From the NCBI GenBank assembly GCA_938030895.1, contig CALHIV010000013.1, positions 1-64,000 on the forward strand: a stretch of 64,000 nt of DNA. Direction: 5' to 3'. The stretch is from an uncultured Nitrososphaerales archaeon. Its GTDB lineage: Archaea > Thermoproteota > Nitrososphaeria > Nitrososphaerales > Nitrosocaldaceae. Shown here piece by piece: positions 25,182-34,869 of this stretch. How positions within the stretch are numbered: the stretch's first letter is position 1; each line of letters starts with the position of its first letter. Under the pieces are notes generated by a model. That model saw nothing but the letters and a program-made list of their open reading frames with translations. It did no database searches and was not told the DNA's origin. A program made the position numbers and the translations under genes.

Positions 25182-26658
25182 ATGATGTTGCTGTTGGGGA
25201 CGATGAATAACATATCTTTCATCCTACTTGCCTTTACAATAGTAAATCTTCTATGGTATAAGGAACAATTTCTTATTCACAATAGGCACGTTACGGAGTA
25301 GTGTTCCTGCTGGCTGGTTTAATTCGATGACTGGGCTAGGTGATGGAGAGTTCAACAGACCAATTGATCTAGAAGTGGATAGTAAAGGGCGGATAATTGT
25401 TGCTGATATTTGGAACCATAGAATACAGGCATTTGATAGTAGCGGTGAATTCTTAACAAAGTTTGGGAGATGCGTAACTCTTCCATTCCCAGAGGATATC
25501 GAAATAGATCTTCATGATAGAATACTAGTTCTGAGAACTGATACCTTAGGCAGGAAAACAGATGTACAGGTATTTAGAGAGATGCAATAGATGCCAGCAG
25601 ATATAACAATTGTAGATGCCGCAATTAGGAATGGTTTACTAGCATTATTGCCTAATAGTACTCAATTATATAGAAAAAGATAGACATCTGTGAACCAATT
25701 AGAGTGTTGGTTAAGGCAGTATATATAAACGGAGAAATAAGAGAGGTAAGCATGAGTAATATATCTGCTGATGATATATGGCAAGCAGAATTTGCATCGC
25801 CACACGAAATTGGTATAACTGCAGTCAGTATATTCATTGATTGCCTTGAAGAGACCGAAGGCTTCTCTAATAAGTTGGGGGGCGAAGATATACTTGAGAT
25901 AGGTGATATGTTGTTCTTTGATCCTAATGGAACTATATTCGAATCTTATACAGGTATTCCTTTGAATGGGGCAAAGGTAACATTATTAGTAGAGAATCCA
26001 GAAGGATCAAATAACTTTGTAGTTGCAACATCAGGTTTCTTACCTGAAGAAAATCCTAAGATCACAAGCGGTGATGGTAAATATAGTTGGCAAGTTACAA
26101 GTGGAAAATGGAAGATAATGGTAGAAAAGGAAGGTTATATAACGGAGTTTAGTGATCCTGTTAGTATTCCACCGCCAGTAATTGACTTATCTGTCATTAG
26201 AGATAAATGCTGGCTGTAGCTTCGGCACTGTTGATATAAGTAGAGAGATATTATCTATGAATCAGATAACCACGTTAACTCTGGATAACGAAGGATTTGA
26301 TAACGCAAGTATACTCGTATTGAACGTTGAAGAGTCAGATAGGGATATATGTACTACAGTTACAGACTTTGCTATTATTCTGAACCTAGCCAGTTCTATA
26401 TCAATGACCTACCCAGACGACTTTATACTATCAAGATTAGATGATGAAAATAGTGGAGACAATAGATGTGACACAGATAATATAGGCATTTATATTGTAT
26501 ATATATTTACAAGTAGAGGGGATCCTATAATAAAGTCATTTGATGTATCATTTATAGCCATACCAGAATCCTCAATAGGCATTATAGCACTGATAGCAAC
26601 ATCTCTAGCAGTATTAGGTTACTGGAGAATGCATAGAATACTACAGCATAAAGACTAA
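25182..26658 (+). pseudogene. Broken NHL-type surface protein with C-terminal membrane anchor
   Basis: Successive fragments in different frames look like one former secreted protein. There is a signal-peptide-like start ([20 protein letters not shown], stop at 25299). An NHL beta-propeller fragment follows (25303-25590; [20 protein letters not shown], then [11 protein letters not shown]). Next is a carboxypeptidase-regulatory-like segment (25704-26219), and a last part (26182-26658) ends IPESSIG, a hydrophobic helix and a basic tail. Frameshifts and stops separate them. The last part matches the C-terminal domain of the RTX-like protein at 51-52.7 kb. The fragments might instead be expressed as separate short proteins. 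Confidence 0.6.
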
Positions 26659-27274
26659 CTAACTAAACTAAAAGGAGTACAGTGTAGTCGTAATCACTTC
26701 TATTTATTTATTTAGCGATATAAAGCACCTTGTATTGCTTCCGCCGCCTGCCCTACTCCTACCTCCTTTTCTTCTGCTACTGCCTTTCTTACTGTTATTT
26801 CTTCTTCTATCTTTATCGTTATATGACAATGTAGGCTTAATGTACACTGTCAAGTTTAGAATCTACTGATATGCTAGCTGAAATGAATTAGACAATTAGC
26901 AACGGCTCTGTAGAGACCATACCATAAATACAGTTAATCTATGCATGTAGGCAACTACCCATGTTGTAGGCAATTACACTATCCTACCATACCCTACCCT
27001 ATCCTATCTACCATGAACATCAACCCTATTCTGCATCCTAACAACTTGCTCTTTACGCTCTCCAAATAGCCTTTATCATGAATAGTATATAGTCTCATTC
27101 TTCTTCTCCTTGGTAGTATAAACGTAGTATAAATGTAGAATCTACTCTTCCTCTTCATCTTCCTATATCTGCCATATGCTCTATATTGACGCATCTTCGT
27201 TCATCCACTAATTCATCCATTAATTCATCCATACATTCATCTATCCATTCATACATTCATACCTAGCAGGGATT
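26659..27274. other. Gene-poor stretch with low-complexity sequence
   Basis: No convincing gene. Pyrimidine-rich runs occur near 26740-26830. A very basic 66-codon frame at 26994-27194 (minus) looks like chance. The stretch connects the broken surface-protein gene to the recombinase remnants. Confidence 0.5.
27199..27263. repeat. Short degenerate tandem repeat (ATTCATCC-like)
   Basis: About seven imperfect copies of an 8-10 bp unit based on ATTCATCC or ACATTCAT in a row. Probably a simple-sequence expansion; no function suggested. Confidence 0.6.
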
Positions 27275-27397
27275 ATGCTTACAGAAAGCATCCAGATATA
27301 TAACAGATTTGGATCTGCTTTGCTATTAGCCTTTATCATAGTGGTATTATTTATGCTTGATATCCTTAGCAATGGTATGAAATCTATAATGGTATAG
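27275..27397 (+). CDS. Possible 40-aa single-span membrane protein
   Basis: ATG-to-TAG frame starting MLTESIQIYNRFGSALLLAF and continuing through one hydrophobic helix to a short polar tail. It lies in a decayed region, so it may be a remnant or chance. No clear promoter or ribosome-binding site. Confidence 0.3.
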   Translation: MLTESIQIYNRFGSALLLAFIIVVLFMLDILSNGMKSIMV

Positions 27398-27399
27398 TC

Positions 27400-27764
27400 T
27401 TATCTCTTGCTCTTCTTCTTATCTTCAAAGATACTAACTACTCCCTCACCTATAGAGAGCTTGTAATATTCTACTCCTGTTATAGTATAATAGGATATTA
27501 CTGGATGTGAACAGATACATATATACCAACATATAGCCCTATCACTACTATCCTCTCCCCTTCTAGACTCCCTAACTCTTCCTGCAACCTCTTGAACTTG
27601 CTGTAGAGTACAGTCTTACTTAAGACCAGTGATACATCTTGATCCTCATACTTCTCATCTACCCTCCTTCTTATGACGATACCATCTGTAGTCTGCTCTT
27701 CAACCTCTCTGCTCTCATATCCTACTATGATCTTGCAGTCTATGACATCTAAATCTGACTTCAT
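27400..27764 (-). pseudogene. Frameshifted hypothetical gene
   Basis: An 88-residue frame (27498-27764) is rich in charged residues (DGIVIRRRVDEKYEDQD) and stops at 27498. One base out of frame, the reading continues as PVISYYTITGVEYYKLSIGE and ends FEDKKKSKR at 27400. The two together look like one former gene broken by a single frameshift near 27500. Family not recognised. Confidence 0.4.
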
Positions 27765-27789
27765 GTTACCTCTTGATTATAGTAGAGCC

Positions 27790-28360
27790 ATACTACTAAA
27801 TGCTATATCCTTATCCTCATGTTTAAGAGCTCTTCAGCTCTTGCCCTGTCTCATACGCTACTGCTATAAAGGCTTCTGCAATGTACCTGCAGTATCTATA
27901 AGGCACTTCTCTGTTAGTGATAGTCTAGTCCAACTCTTCACTCTCTACGCTTATCCTTACTTATGTTGATCTTTAGCCATTCTATTTGCTGAGGATAGTA
28001 CTTATTATTGCCATAAACTATAAAGAATTCAAGTATGATCCTGAATGTGTACTCTTTGTGTATAGTTGCTACTCTTTAACATGTTTATAAACTTGCGTAT
28101 ATCCTCTTTAGTATTGTCTGAATGGCTTCCTTATATCTAATCTAGGTCTAGATCTAAGAGCCTCTAATCACTAATAAGGAGTTTATGCAACGTATGATGT
28201 GTAGAGCAGAGGTCTCCTTCTCTAAATGACACTGTACATACCTCATTATATCCTCCTTATCCTCCTTAGGTACTGCTATTAACCCTCTCTAGCCAATATT
28301 GTAGTCTCTTCTCTCTAGCATATATGTCTCTATCTCTATCCTTGCACTATCCTTATCCAT
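27790..28360 (-). pseudogene. Decayed tyrosine recombinase (integrase) remnant
   Basis: No intact frame, but translated pieces fit an archaeal XerC/D-like integrase in order. 28360-28157 reads MDKDSARIEIETYMLERR with an in-frame stop and later EDIMRYVQCHLE. Around 28010-28110, KEDIRKFINMLKSSNYTQ and then EFFIVYGNNKYYPQQIEWLK fit the core-binding domain. Around 27830-27890, pieces in three frames give AEAFIAVAYETG, RAEELLNMR and KDIAF, the box I region with the catalytic Arg. At least three frameshifts are needed. Box II (HxxR) was not found. Confidence 0.6.
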
Positions 28361-28607
28361 TCCTATAGAATAATTAGTGATTCGAAGCAAGGTTTGAGTC
28401 AAGTATTGGCATAACATACCTCTTTAATATATAAGAGAGGGAGGATAGGCGCGTTAAAGGAACTTCTATATAGTATAAGTGATGATATAAGAGCAGCAAT
28501 ATATCAAACTGAATGATATCTTGATAATCAATATAGTTATGTAACAAAGCAATCTACCTTAACCCTAACCACATTTTATACTTATATCCCTCCATTACAG
28601 AGACTGT

Positions 28608-29036
28608 ATGTTGGTCGATAGAATAGTTATAACACATAGATGGTTGGAAGCACTGAGGAAGATAGCAGAGAAGGCTTATCCTAACGAAGGATGTGCATTA
28701 CTTGCTGGGAGTATAGAGGCTGATGGCTCATCCTATACATACAAGATAATGAAGATAATAGAGGTTGAGAACTCAGATAGATCTAGCATAAGCTTCAGTA
28801 TAAGGGATGAGGACCTCATCAATGCCTATGAGATGATTAGTAGGAGCAACATGGAGTTGGTCGGGATATTCCATACCCATCCATTCTCGAATGCATACCC
28901 ATCTGGCAAGGATCTAAGGTACATGCAGATCAATCCTGTGCCATGGATAATACTGGGAGAGGATGGTGAGATGAGAGCCTTCATCATAGATGAAGGGAAG
29001 GGCGTTAAAGAATTGAGGTTGTCTATATCGGATTAG
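28608..29036 (+). CDS. JAMM/MPN+ domain metalloprotease
   Basis: Zinc isopeptidase-like fold of the Rpn11/AMSH class. All ligands are present: Glu27 (YPNEGCALLAG), His89 and His91, Ser99 and Asp102 (H-x-H-x7-S-x2-D in FHTHPFSNAYPSGKD). In archaea such proteins remove ubiquitin-like modifiers or act in sulfur-carrier processing; the substrate here is not known. Length of 142 residues is minimal-domain size. Convergent with the pyrophosphatase gene. Confidence 0.92.
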   Translation: MLVDRIVITHRWLEALRKIAEKAYPNEGCALLAGSIEADGSSYTYKIMKIIEVENSDRSSISFSIRDEDLINAYEMISRSNMELVGIFHTHPFSNAYPSGKDLRYMQINPVPWIILGEDGEMRAFIIDEGKGVKELRLSISD

Positions 29037-29057
29037 TGTACTGGTCGCTACTGCAGG

Positions 29058-31109
29058 TCAGATGCCCACTATACCAACGAATATCGGTACAAAGACTATC
29101 GCTACTGTGTTAAGTAGTTTTATCACAGTGTTAAGAGCAGGACCTGCGGTATCCTTGTATGGATCGCCTATAAGATCACCTACCACTGCAACCTCATGCT
29201 CTGGTGTATGCTTCTTCCCTATTATCTCTATGTACTTCTTTGCGTTATCCCATGCCCCTCCACTGTTTGCCATATGGTAAGCAAGGAATATCCCGCTAAC
29301 AACAGCGCCCATGAGTATGCCCGCAACTGCACTTGGGCCTAACAATACACCAAGCACTATAGGTGCTGCTACAGTTATTATTGCAGGTTGGAAGAGCTGC
29401 TTTATGCTTGCTGCAGTAGCAATATCTATACACTTTGCATAATCTGGCTTTGCCTTCCCCTCAAGTATGCCTGGATTACTCTTGAACTGGCTCCTAACCT
29501 CATCTACTAGCCTCATAGCTGCCCTGTTAACCCCTGCGATCAACTGGCTTGAGATGAAGAATGGGAGTAGTCCTCCAACCAATAAGCCTATTATAACATT
29601 TGGATTCGCTAAACTGTAATCAAGGACCTTATCTATGAATATGTTTGCTGCCTCATGCTGGAATGCCTGTATCATTGCTAATGCTGCAAGACCAGCACTT
29701 GCTATAGCAAAGCCTTTCGTTACAGCCTTCGTTGTATTCCCTATAGCATCTATCTGATCTGTTATCTTCCTATTCTCATCTCCCATGCCAGTCATCTCAA
29801 CTATGCCTCCAGCGTTATCACTAATAGGTCCAAATGAGTCTATGCTGAGCACTATACCTGCAAGGCTGAGCATAGCCATAGCTGCTATAGCAGTACCATA
29901 TATACCCATCAAGGGATCTCCAGTAACAGCATACGTTATCGAGTAGGATATGGCTAGGGTAACAACTATGGCTATCATGAAGGGCATCGTAGATCTTAGG
30001 CCAGAGATTATTCCAGCAAGCATATTCGCTGCATAGCCCCACTTCGTTGACTCCCCTATCTCCTTAACAGGCCTGTACTTGTAGTTTGTATAGTAATCTG
30101 TTATCCTCTGTATTATTGGTACTAGCACTACACCAACGACAGTGGTAGCAAAGAGTGCCATTGCTAATATGCTTGAGCCCATGAGCAGTTGTGTGAAGAT
30201 AAGGTTGAGTACTACTGCTATCCCTGCACTCACTATGAATGCTATATTCAAGGGCTTCATAGGATCATCTATCCTTCTAGGTGTTACAGTCAATGCACCT
30301 ATGATCGATGCTATAAGGCCAGATGCCCCTATCACAATGGGATATACAGTAAGCATAGTCTGATCAAATCCTGCTGTTAATGGGTCAACTACTACCAATG
30401 CACCTAGGAGCATTGCAGCCAAGAGTGTAACTATATATGATTCGTAAACATCAGAGCCCATACCCGCTGCATCCCCAACGTTATCCCCAACATTATCTGC
30501 TATTGTAGCAGGGTTCCTTGGATCATCCTCTGGTATCCCAGCCTCTATCTTGCCTACAAGATCTGCACCAAGGTCTGCTGCCTTTGTGAATATTCCTCCT
30601 CCAGCTCTTATGAACAATGCTATGAGACTTGCTCCTATTCCTACACCAGCTATCATTATAGGCTCTCTATAGAAGATGTAGAGTAGTGTTACACCTATCA
30701 GTGCCATTGCAGGTATTGCAAGGCCTACAGTCGCTCCTCCTCTGAACGCTGTCACTAGAGTATAACCTAAGCCCTTGGTTGTTGCCTGAGCGGTCCTAAC
30801 GGCAGCCTTGACGGTTATCTTCATGGCTATGAGCCCTGCTATAGCAGATAGCGCAGCACCAACCGCAAATGCTATCCCATTTGAGACTCCAGATGCGAAT
30901 GATATGGCTATTGCTAAACCTATAGCTATTGGCATTATGGTTATGAACTCACGCCTCAAGAATGCTGATGCCCCTGCCCTGACAGCGGAGCTTATCTCCA
31001 TCATGCTCTTATTCCCAATGCTCTGCCTCCCAACCCATAATGCCATTGCTCCTGCTATGCCCAATGATGCTACTGATGCTCCTATCGATAGCATAGAATC
31101 TAGATTCAT
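29058..31109 (-). CDS. hppA: Membrane-bound proton-translocating pyrophosphatase
   Basis: Hydrolyses pyrophosphate to pump ions across the membrane, recovering energy from biosynthesis. 683 residues with about 16 membrane segments. Active-site motifs are present: DLGADLVGKIE, DNVGDNVGDAAGMGSDVYES and the C-terminal DNAKKYIE and GDPYKDTAGP. GNTTKA has Lys at the position that separates K+-independent proton pumps (Lys) from K+-dependent forms (Ala), so the K+-independent class is predicted. A TATA box is at leaderless distance upstream. Confidence 0.97.
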   Translation of the reverse strand: MNLDSMLSIGASVASLGIAGAMALWVGRQSIGNKSMMEISSAVRAGASAFLRREFITIMPIAIGLAIAISFASGVSNGIAFAVGAALSAIAGLIAMKITVKAAVRTAQATTKGLGYTLVTAFRGGATVGLAIPAMALIGVTLLYIFYREPIMIAGVGIGASLIALFIRAGGGIFTKAADLGADLVGKIEAGIPEDDPRNPATIADNVGDNVGDAAGMGSDVYESYIVTLLAAMLLGALVVVDPLTAGFDQTMLTVYPIVIGASGLIASIIGALTVTPRRIDDPMKPLNIAFIVSAGIAVVLNLIFTQLLMGSSILAMALFATTVVGVVLVPIIQRITDYYTNYKYRPVKEIGESTKWGYAANMLAGIISGLRSTMPFMIAIVVTLAISYSITYAVTGDPLMGIYGTAIAAMAMLSLAGIVLSIDSFGPISDNAGGIVEMTGMGDENRKITDQIDAIGNTTKAVTKGFAIASAGLAALAMIQAFQHEAANIFIDKVLDYSLANPNVIIGLLVGGLLPFFISSQLIAGVNRAAMRLVDEVRSQFKSNPGILEGKAKPDYAKCIDIATAASIKQLFQPAIITVAAPIVLGVLLGPSAVAGILMGAVVSGIFLAYHMANSGGAWDNAKKYIEIIGKKHTPEHEVAVVGDLIGDPYKDTAGPALNTVIKLLNTVAIVFVPIFVGIVGI

Positions 31110-31133
31110 TTTGAGTTAAGGGAAGGAGGAAGG

Positions 31134-31142
31134 TTATATAAA
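31134..31142 (-). promoter_or_regulatory. TATA box of hppA
   Basis: TTTATATAA on the minus strand, centred about 29 nt upstream of the hppA ATG (31109). The sequence from 31145 to 31413 holds no supported gene. Confidence 0.6.
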
Positions 31143-31413
31143 CTATGGTCTCTCCATTCAGATTGCATCTAATCGCTGCGTATAGCTCCCTCATTTACTG
31201 GCATATCCATCCATCTAATACTGTACTCTATTTCTTGGAACCTTTATCAGCAGAAGCATATATCATATCTACCTACTGCAATATGAACCTGCTCCTACAT
31301 ATCTTCCTACATCTATACAGTAGATCAGGTGTATCTTGGGGTCAGACTTCCTACTATAATCACGTATCATATAGCCACCGCCTCATCATCCCCATCAATA
31401 CTCTGCATACCAA

Positions 31414-31917
31414 CTATATAGGTAGTTTGCTCAGGAGATGCTTGAACCTACCCCTACTCTCCTCATCAACCCTTAGCAGCACAATCCCTTCTAATGGTTG
31501 GCCGTAGAGGATGATCGAACCGTCTGGAGCAAGCCTTAGTACAGCAAGGCCTAGAAGATCCTCCTCACCATCAACATATACCCTTACAGGCTTCTCTAGT
31601 ATCAATGCCTTCTTTATTGCATCCATAGCATCCTTGCTAACAGTACCAGCAGGGTTTGAGCATCTAACCTCACTCCTATGCATACGTTTAACCTCATCCC
31701 TTGCATATCTCCTCTCCCTCCCATCCACTATCTGGATATCTGGTACCAACCCTAGTGAGACTAGCCTCTCAGTTGTAGCATCTCCCACACTTATCACCAT
31801 ACCTGCGCCCTTGAGCATATGCTCAAGGGTATCCTTGCTTACCTTGCCATCCTCTATGAGCAGACCTAGAGGCCTCTTCAATGAGTTCAGTTCATCACTG
31901 CTGAATGACGCTAGCAT
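31414..31917 (-). CDS. GTP-dependent dephospho-CoA kinase (DUF359)
   Basis: Last step of archaeal CoA synthesis, using GTP. Family motifs in order: GDATTERL, DGRERR, NPAGT, DGEEDLLGLAV and YGQPLEGIV. The 167 residues cover the whole domain. The start overlaps the 3' end of the Mrp gene by 23 nt, so they probably share a message. Confidence 0.9.
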   Translation of the reverse strand: MLASFSSDELNSLKRPLGLLIEDGKVSKDTLEHMLKGAGMVISVGDATTERLVSLGLVPDIQIVDGRERRYARDEVKRMHRSEVRCSNPAGTVSKDAMDAIKKALILEKPVRVYVDGEEDLLGLAVLRLAPDGSIILYGQPLEGIVLLRVDEESRGRFKHLLSKLPI

Positions 31918-32968
31918 CTTGCATCTCTGCTGCTATAACACTAACTCTGCCAGCAACTCTCCTTGCAATGGTCTCAACAGCCTTAGCATATGGTGAATCT
32001 GGCTCTAAGAGCATGATTGGTTTGCCTGTCTCGCTCCCTTCCATGATGGATGTATGAAGTGGTATATCTCCAAGCAGTGGAGCACCAAACCTCTCCTCTA
32101 TCTTCTCCTCTCCAGCATAGCCGAATACCTTGCTCTCCTTGTTGCAGTGTGGGCATATGAAGTAACTCATATTCTCCACAACCCCTATTATTGGGATGTT
32201 CAGCTTCCTGAACATGAGTGCCGACTTTCTTGCTATGTTCATTGCAACATCTTGGGGAGTAGTTACTATAACAACACCAGTTATCGGTATGGTCTGTGCA
32301 AGAGTTAGAGGCGCATCACCAGTACCAGGAGGGAGGTCAACTATAAGGTAATCTAGTTCCCCCCACTCAACATCTGTAAGGAACTGCTTTATTATTCCAG
32401 AGATTATTGGTCCCCTCCATATTCCAACATTCTCCTCTCCTCTAGTCGTTACTAAACCCATAGAGATGACCTTGATCCCATGTATCTGCTGAGGCACTAT
32501 TCTATTCTCACTATTGACCATCAACCCTGGTGTAAGCCCGAGCATTAGAGGGACGCTAGGCCCGTATATATCAGCATCTAGTAGTCCAACCCTTGCACCT
32601 GTGCTTGCTAATGCATATGCTAGGTTTACAGCAACGGTGCTCTTACCTACACCTCCCTTACCACTAGCAACCGCTATGACATTCTTTACACCAGCAAGTA
32701 TCTCGCTAGCATTAACTGCCCTACCCTCCATCACTCTTGCAGTTACCCTTATCACAGGCTCAACACCCAATGCTTTAATCCTCTCCCTAACCTCTTGCTC
32801 TATCTCGCTATTGTATGGGCATGCAGGTGTAGTCAGCTCTAATGTGAATTTAACCTCACCTCCCTCTATGCTCAGATCCTTTACCATACCCATGGAGACT
32901 ATATCCTTGTTCAACTCTGGATCCTTTACACTCCTTAATGCATTGATAACCTCATCTACTGTTACCAT
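31895..32968 (-). CDS. Mrp/NBP35-type iron-sulfur cluster carrier ATPase
   Basis: P-loop ATPase of the ApbC/Mrp family that holds and transfers Fe-S clusters. An N-terminal MIP18-like (DUF59) domain (about 1-85; VKDPELNKDIVSMGMVKDL) is followed by the ATPase domain with the deviant Walker A SGKGGVGKSTVAV. CPHC is the bridging cluster-binding pair, and DLPPGTGD is typical. 357 residues. The many Fe-S enzymes in the window (NadA, TYW1, CofG/H, PurF) are plausible clients. Confidence 0.94.
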   Translation of the reverse strand: MVTVDEVINALRSVKDPELNKDIVSMGMVKDLSIEGGEVKFTLELTTPACPYNSEIEQEVRERIKALGVEPVIRVTARVMEGRAVNASEILAGVKNVIAVASGKGGVGKSTVAVNLAYALASTGARVGLLDADIYGPSVPLMLGLTPGLMVNSENRIVPQQIHGIKVISMGLVTTRGEENVGIWRGPIISGIIKQFLTDVEWGELDYLIVDLPPGTGDAPLTLAQTIPITGVVIVTTPQDVAMNIARKSALMFRKLNIPIIGVVENMSYFICPHCNKESKVFGYAGEEKIEERFGAPLLGDIPLHTSIMEGSETGKPIMLLEPDSPYAKAVETIARRVAGRVSVIAAEMQDASVIQQ

Positions 32969-33125
32969 GAGCCCTCTACCCTTCTATGCTATTTAAATTA
33001 TTCAGCATGTAATGATAGCCATGCTTTATATGCTATGATCGCCCTATATATCTTTGGCCAAGTTATAAGCACCGATCTTCTTGGATCAAAAGGTTCATAA
33101 GGGTATGCTAGAGATAGTATATGGA

Positions 33126-33713
33126 ATGTTTGCTATTGTAGAGATGGTAGATGTCGTTAGGATACCTCCCCATAGGTTCAACACAAACCTAAAGGATGCT
33201 GCTCTAGCCATACTGAAGGAGAAGTATGAGAGTATGATAAGCACTGAACTGGGATATGTTATAATGATCATTGATGCAGATGTTAACCCTGTAGGCAAGG
33301 TAGTACATGGAGATGGTTCAACATATCATAAGACTAGGTTCAGCATGCTAACCTTCTATCCCAACCTGCAGGAGATCGTCGAAGGAGAGGTTGTAGAGGT
33401 TACAGAGTTTGGTGCCTTCGTTAGGATAGGGCCTACAGATGCATTGCTACATCTCTCCCAGATAATAGATGACTTTCTGAACGTTGATGTCAAGCAAGGG
33501 ATGATAGTTGCAAGCAAGAGCAGTAGAGTGTTAAGGATAGGCTCAACAGTTAGGACAAGGATAACGGCCGTTAGTCTCAAGGGAGGGACTATGGGTAAGA
33601 TAGGCGTAACATGTAGGCAGCCATTCCTTGGTGCTGAGGAGTGGATAATGGAGGATGTTAAGAAGGCTGAGCAGCAAAGGCAAAGAGCAAGAGTTGAGGA
33701 GGCAAAGCAGTGA
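33126..33713 (+). CDS. rpo7: RNA polymerase subunit Rpo7 (E')
   Basis: Forms the polymerase stalk with Rpo4 and binds emerging RNA. The N-terminal half (MFAIVEMVDVVRIPPHRF) and the C-terminal S1 domain (EGEVVEVTEFGAFVRIGPTD) are clear. The frame opens at a TTG 45 nt earlier; MFAIVEM matches usual Rpo7 starts, with an ATG at 33105 as an alternative. A charged, Gln-rich tail is unremarkable. Its stop overlaps the spt4 start. Confidence 0.95.
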   Translation: MFAIVEMVDVVRIPPHRFNTNLKDAALAILKEKYESMISTELGYVIMIIDADVNPVGKVVHGDGSTYHKTRFSMLTFYPNLQEIVEGEVVEVTEFGAFVRIGPTDALLHLSQIIDDFLNVDVKQGMIVASKSSRVLRIGSTVRTRITAVSLKGGTMGKIGVTCRQPFLGAEEWIMEDVKKAEQQRQRARVEEAKQ

Positions 33714-33898
33714 TGAAGGAGTACGCATGCAGAAGGTGTAAGGCAATAACGAGAGGTAAGGTATGCCCTGTATGCAAGTCAGCAGACCTCTCTGCTGACT
33801 GGGAGGGTTTAGTGTTGATAGTTAACCCTGAGGAGTCGAGGATAGCAAGGCTCCTCAATATAACACAGAAGGGTAAGTATGCTATGAAGGTAATGTGA
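33713..33898 (+). CDS. spt4: Transcription elongation factor Spt4 (RpoE'')
   Basis: Partner of Spt5 that helps processive elongation. 61 residues with the four zinc ligands in ACRRCKAIT and CPVCKSADL, followed by DWEGLVLIVNPEESRIA. TGATGA joins the rpo7 stop and this ATG, a classic coupled arrangement, and Rpo7-Spt4 pairing is standard in archaea. Confidence 0.95.
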   Translation: MKEYACRRCKAITRGKVCPVCKSADLSADWEGLVLIVNPEESRIARLLNITQKGKYAMKVM

Positions 33899-33998
33899 GA
33901 GTTAGTAATGTGAGTTAGAGGCTATGGCATCAATCTAACCTTAACCTAATCTATTAATTTAATCTATTTCTGATAAGGAATGGATGGATGGATGAAGA

Positions 33999-34859
33999 AT
34001 GCCAAAGGAAGGGTATAACGATGCATCATCATTAACTAGATTGCTCAGAGGATTCATAGAGGAGGATGTTGGTACTGGTGATGTAACAAGTGCTATAGTG
34101 GATGATAGACCGGTCAAGGCAGAGATAATATGCAAGGAGCATGCTGTAGTGGCGGGGCTTGAAGAGGCTATACTTCTACTCCATCTTGTTAACTGCAAGG
34201 CTGAGGGTATGGTTAGCGATGGCAGTAGTGTAGAGCCAAATACGGTAATAATGCGTGTTCATGGCAATGCTAGATCTATACTTGCTGTTGAGCGCACAGC
34301 ACTGAACCTGCTCATGCGTATGAGTGGGATAGCAACATACACAAGGAGGTATGTTGAGATTGCAAAGAGTGTCAACCCAAATGTGAAGATAGCATCTACA
34401 AGGAAGACAGCTCCAGGGTTGAGGCTTCTAGATAAGAAGGCAGTTGCTCTAGGAGGAGGCTATATGCATAGGCTAGGCCTTTATGATATGGTACTCATAA
34501 AGGATAATCATATAGCGCTTATAGGCTCTGTAGCAGAGGCTGTAAAGACTGCAAGGGAGTTGTATGGCAACAGGTATAGGATAGAGGTAGAGGTACGCTC
34601 ACTTCAAGGTGCGTTGGAGGCTATCGAGAATGGTGCAGATATTATAATGCTAGATAACCTTGGTGTTGATGATGTGAAGTTGATAGTAGAGGAGTTGAAG
34701 GCTAGAGGGTTAAGGGATAAGGTCATGGTAGAGGTATCTGGAGGTATAAATGAGGAGAATATAAGGGATTATGCCAGACTTGGTGTTGATATGATCTCCA
34801 TAGGGAGGATAACGCATTCAGTGAAGGCAGTAGATATGAGCCTTGAGATTGTAGTATGA
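33999..34859 (+). CDS. nadC: Quinolinate phosphoribosyltransferase
   Basis: Converts quinolinate and PRPP to nicotinate mononucleotide. Typical elements: EDVGTGDVTSAIV at the start, ASTRKTAPGLRLLDKKAV, and IMLDNLGVDDVK with VEVSGGINEENI. 286 residues, full length. With nadA and the aspartate dehydrogenase nearby it completes aspartate-to-NaMN synthesis. Confidence 0.96.
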   Translation: MPKEGYNDASSLTRLLRGFIEEDVGTGDVTSAIVDDRPVKAEIICKEHAVVAGLEEAILLLHLVNCKAEGMVSDGSSVEPNTVIMRVHGNARSILAVERTALNLLMRMSGIATYTRRYVEIAKSVNPNVKIASTRKTAPGLRLLDKKAVALGGGYMHRLGLYDMVLIKDNHIALIGSVAEAVKTARELYGNRYRIEVEVRSLQGALEAIENGADIIMLDNLGVDDVKLIVEELKARGLRDKVMVEVSGGINEENIRDYARLGVDMISIGRITHSVKAVDMSLEIVV

Positions 34860-34869
34860 GTAGCATCTA

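Noticed and set aside
26994-27194. 66-codon minus-strand frame, very basic
   Set aside because: Unlikely composition (Arg/Tyr-rich), no domain, no promoter, in a decayed region.
27199-27263. CRISPR-like array
   Set aside because: Repeat units are 8-10 bp without unique spacers; nothing of CRISPR type was seen in the window.
24076-28607. Idea that an element is integrated in tRNA-Thr with att repeats
   Set aside because: I looked for a second copy of the tRNA 3' end near 28.4 kb and found none by eye; the integrase remnant stays but the att claim is dropped.
31145-31413. Possible gene between hppA and the dephospho-CoA kinase
   Set aside because: Only a plus-strand frame that runs into the antisense of the kinase; composition and lack of motifs argue against it.
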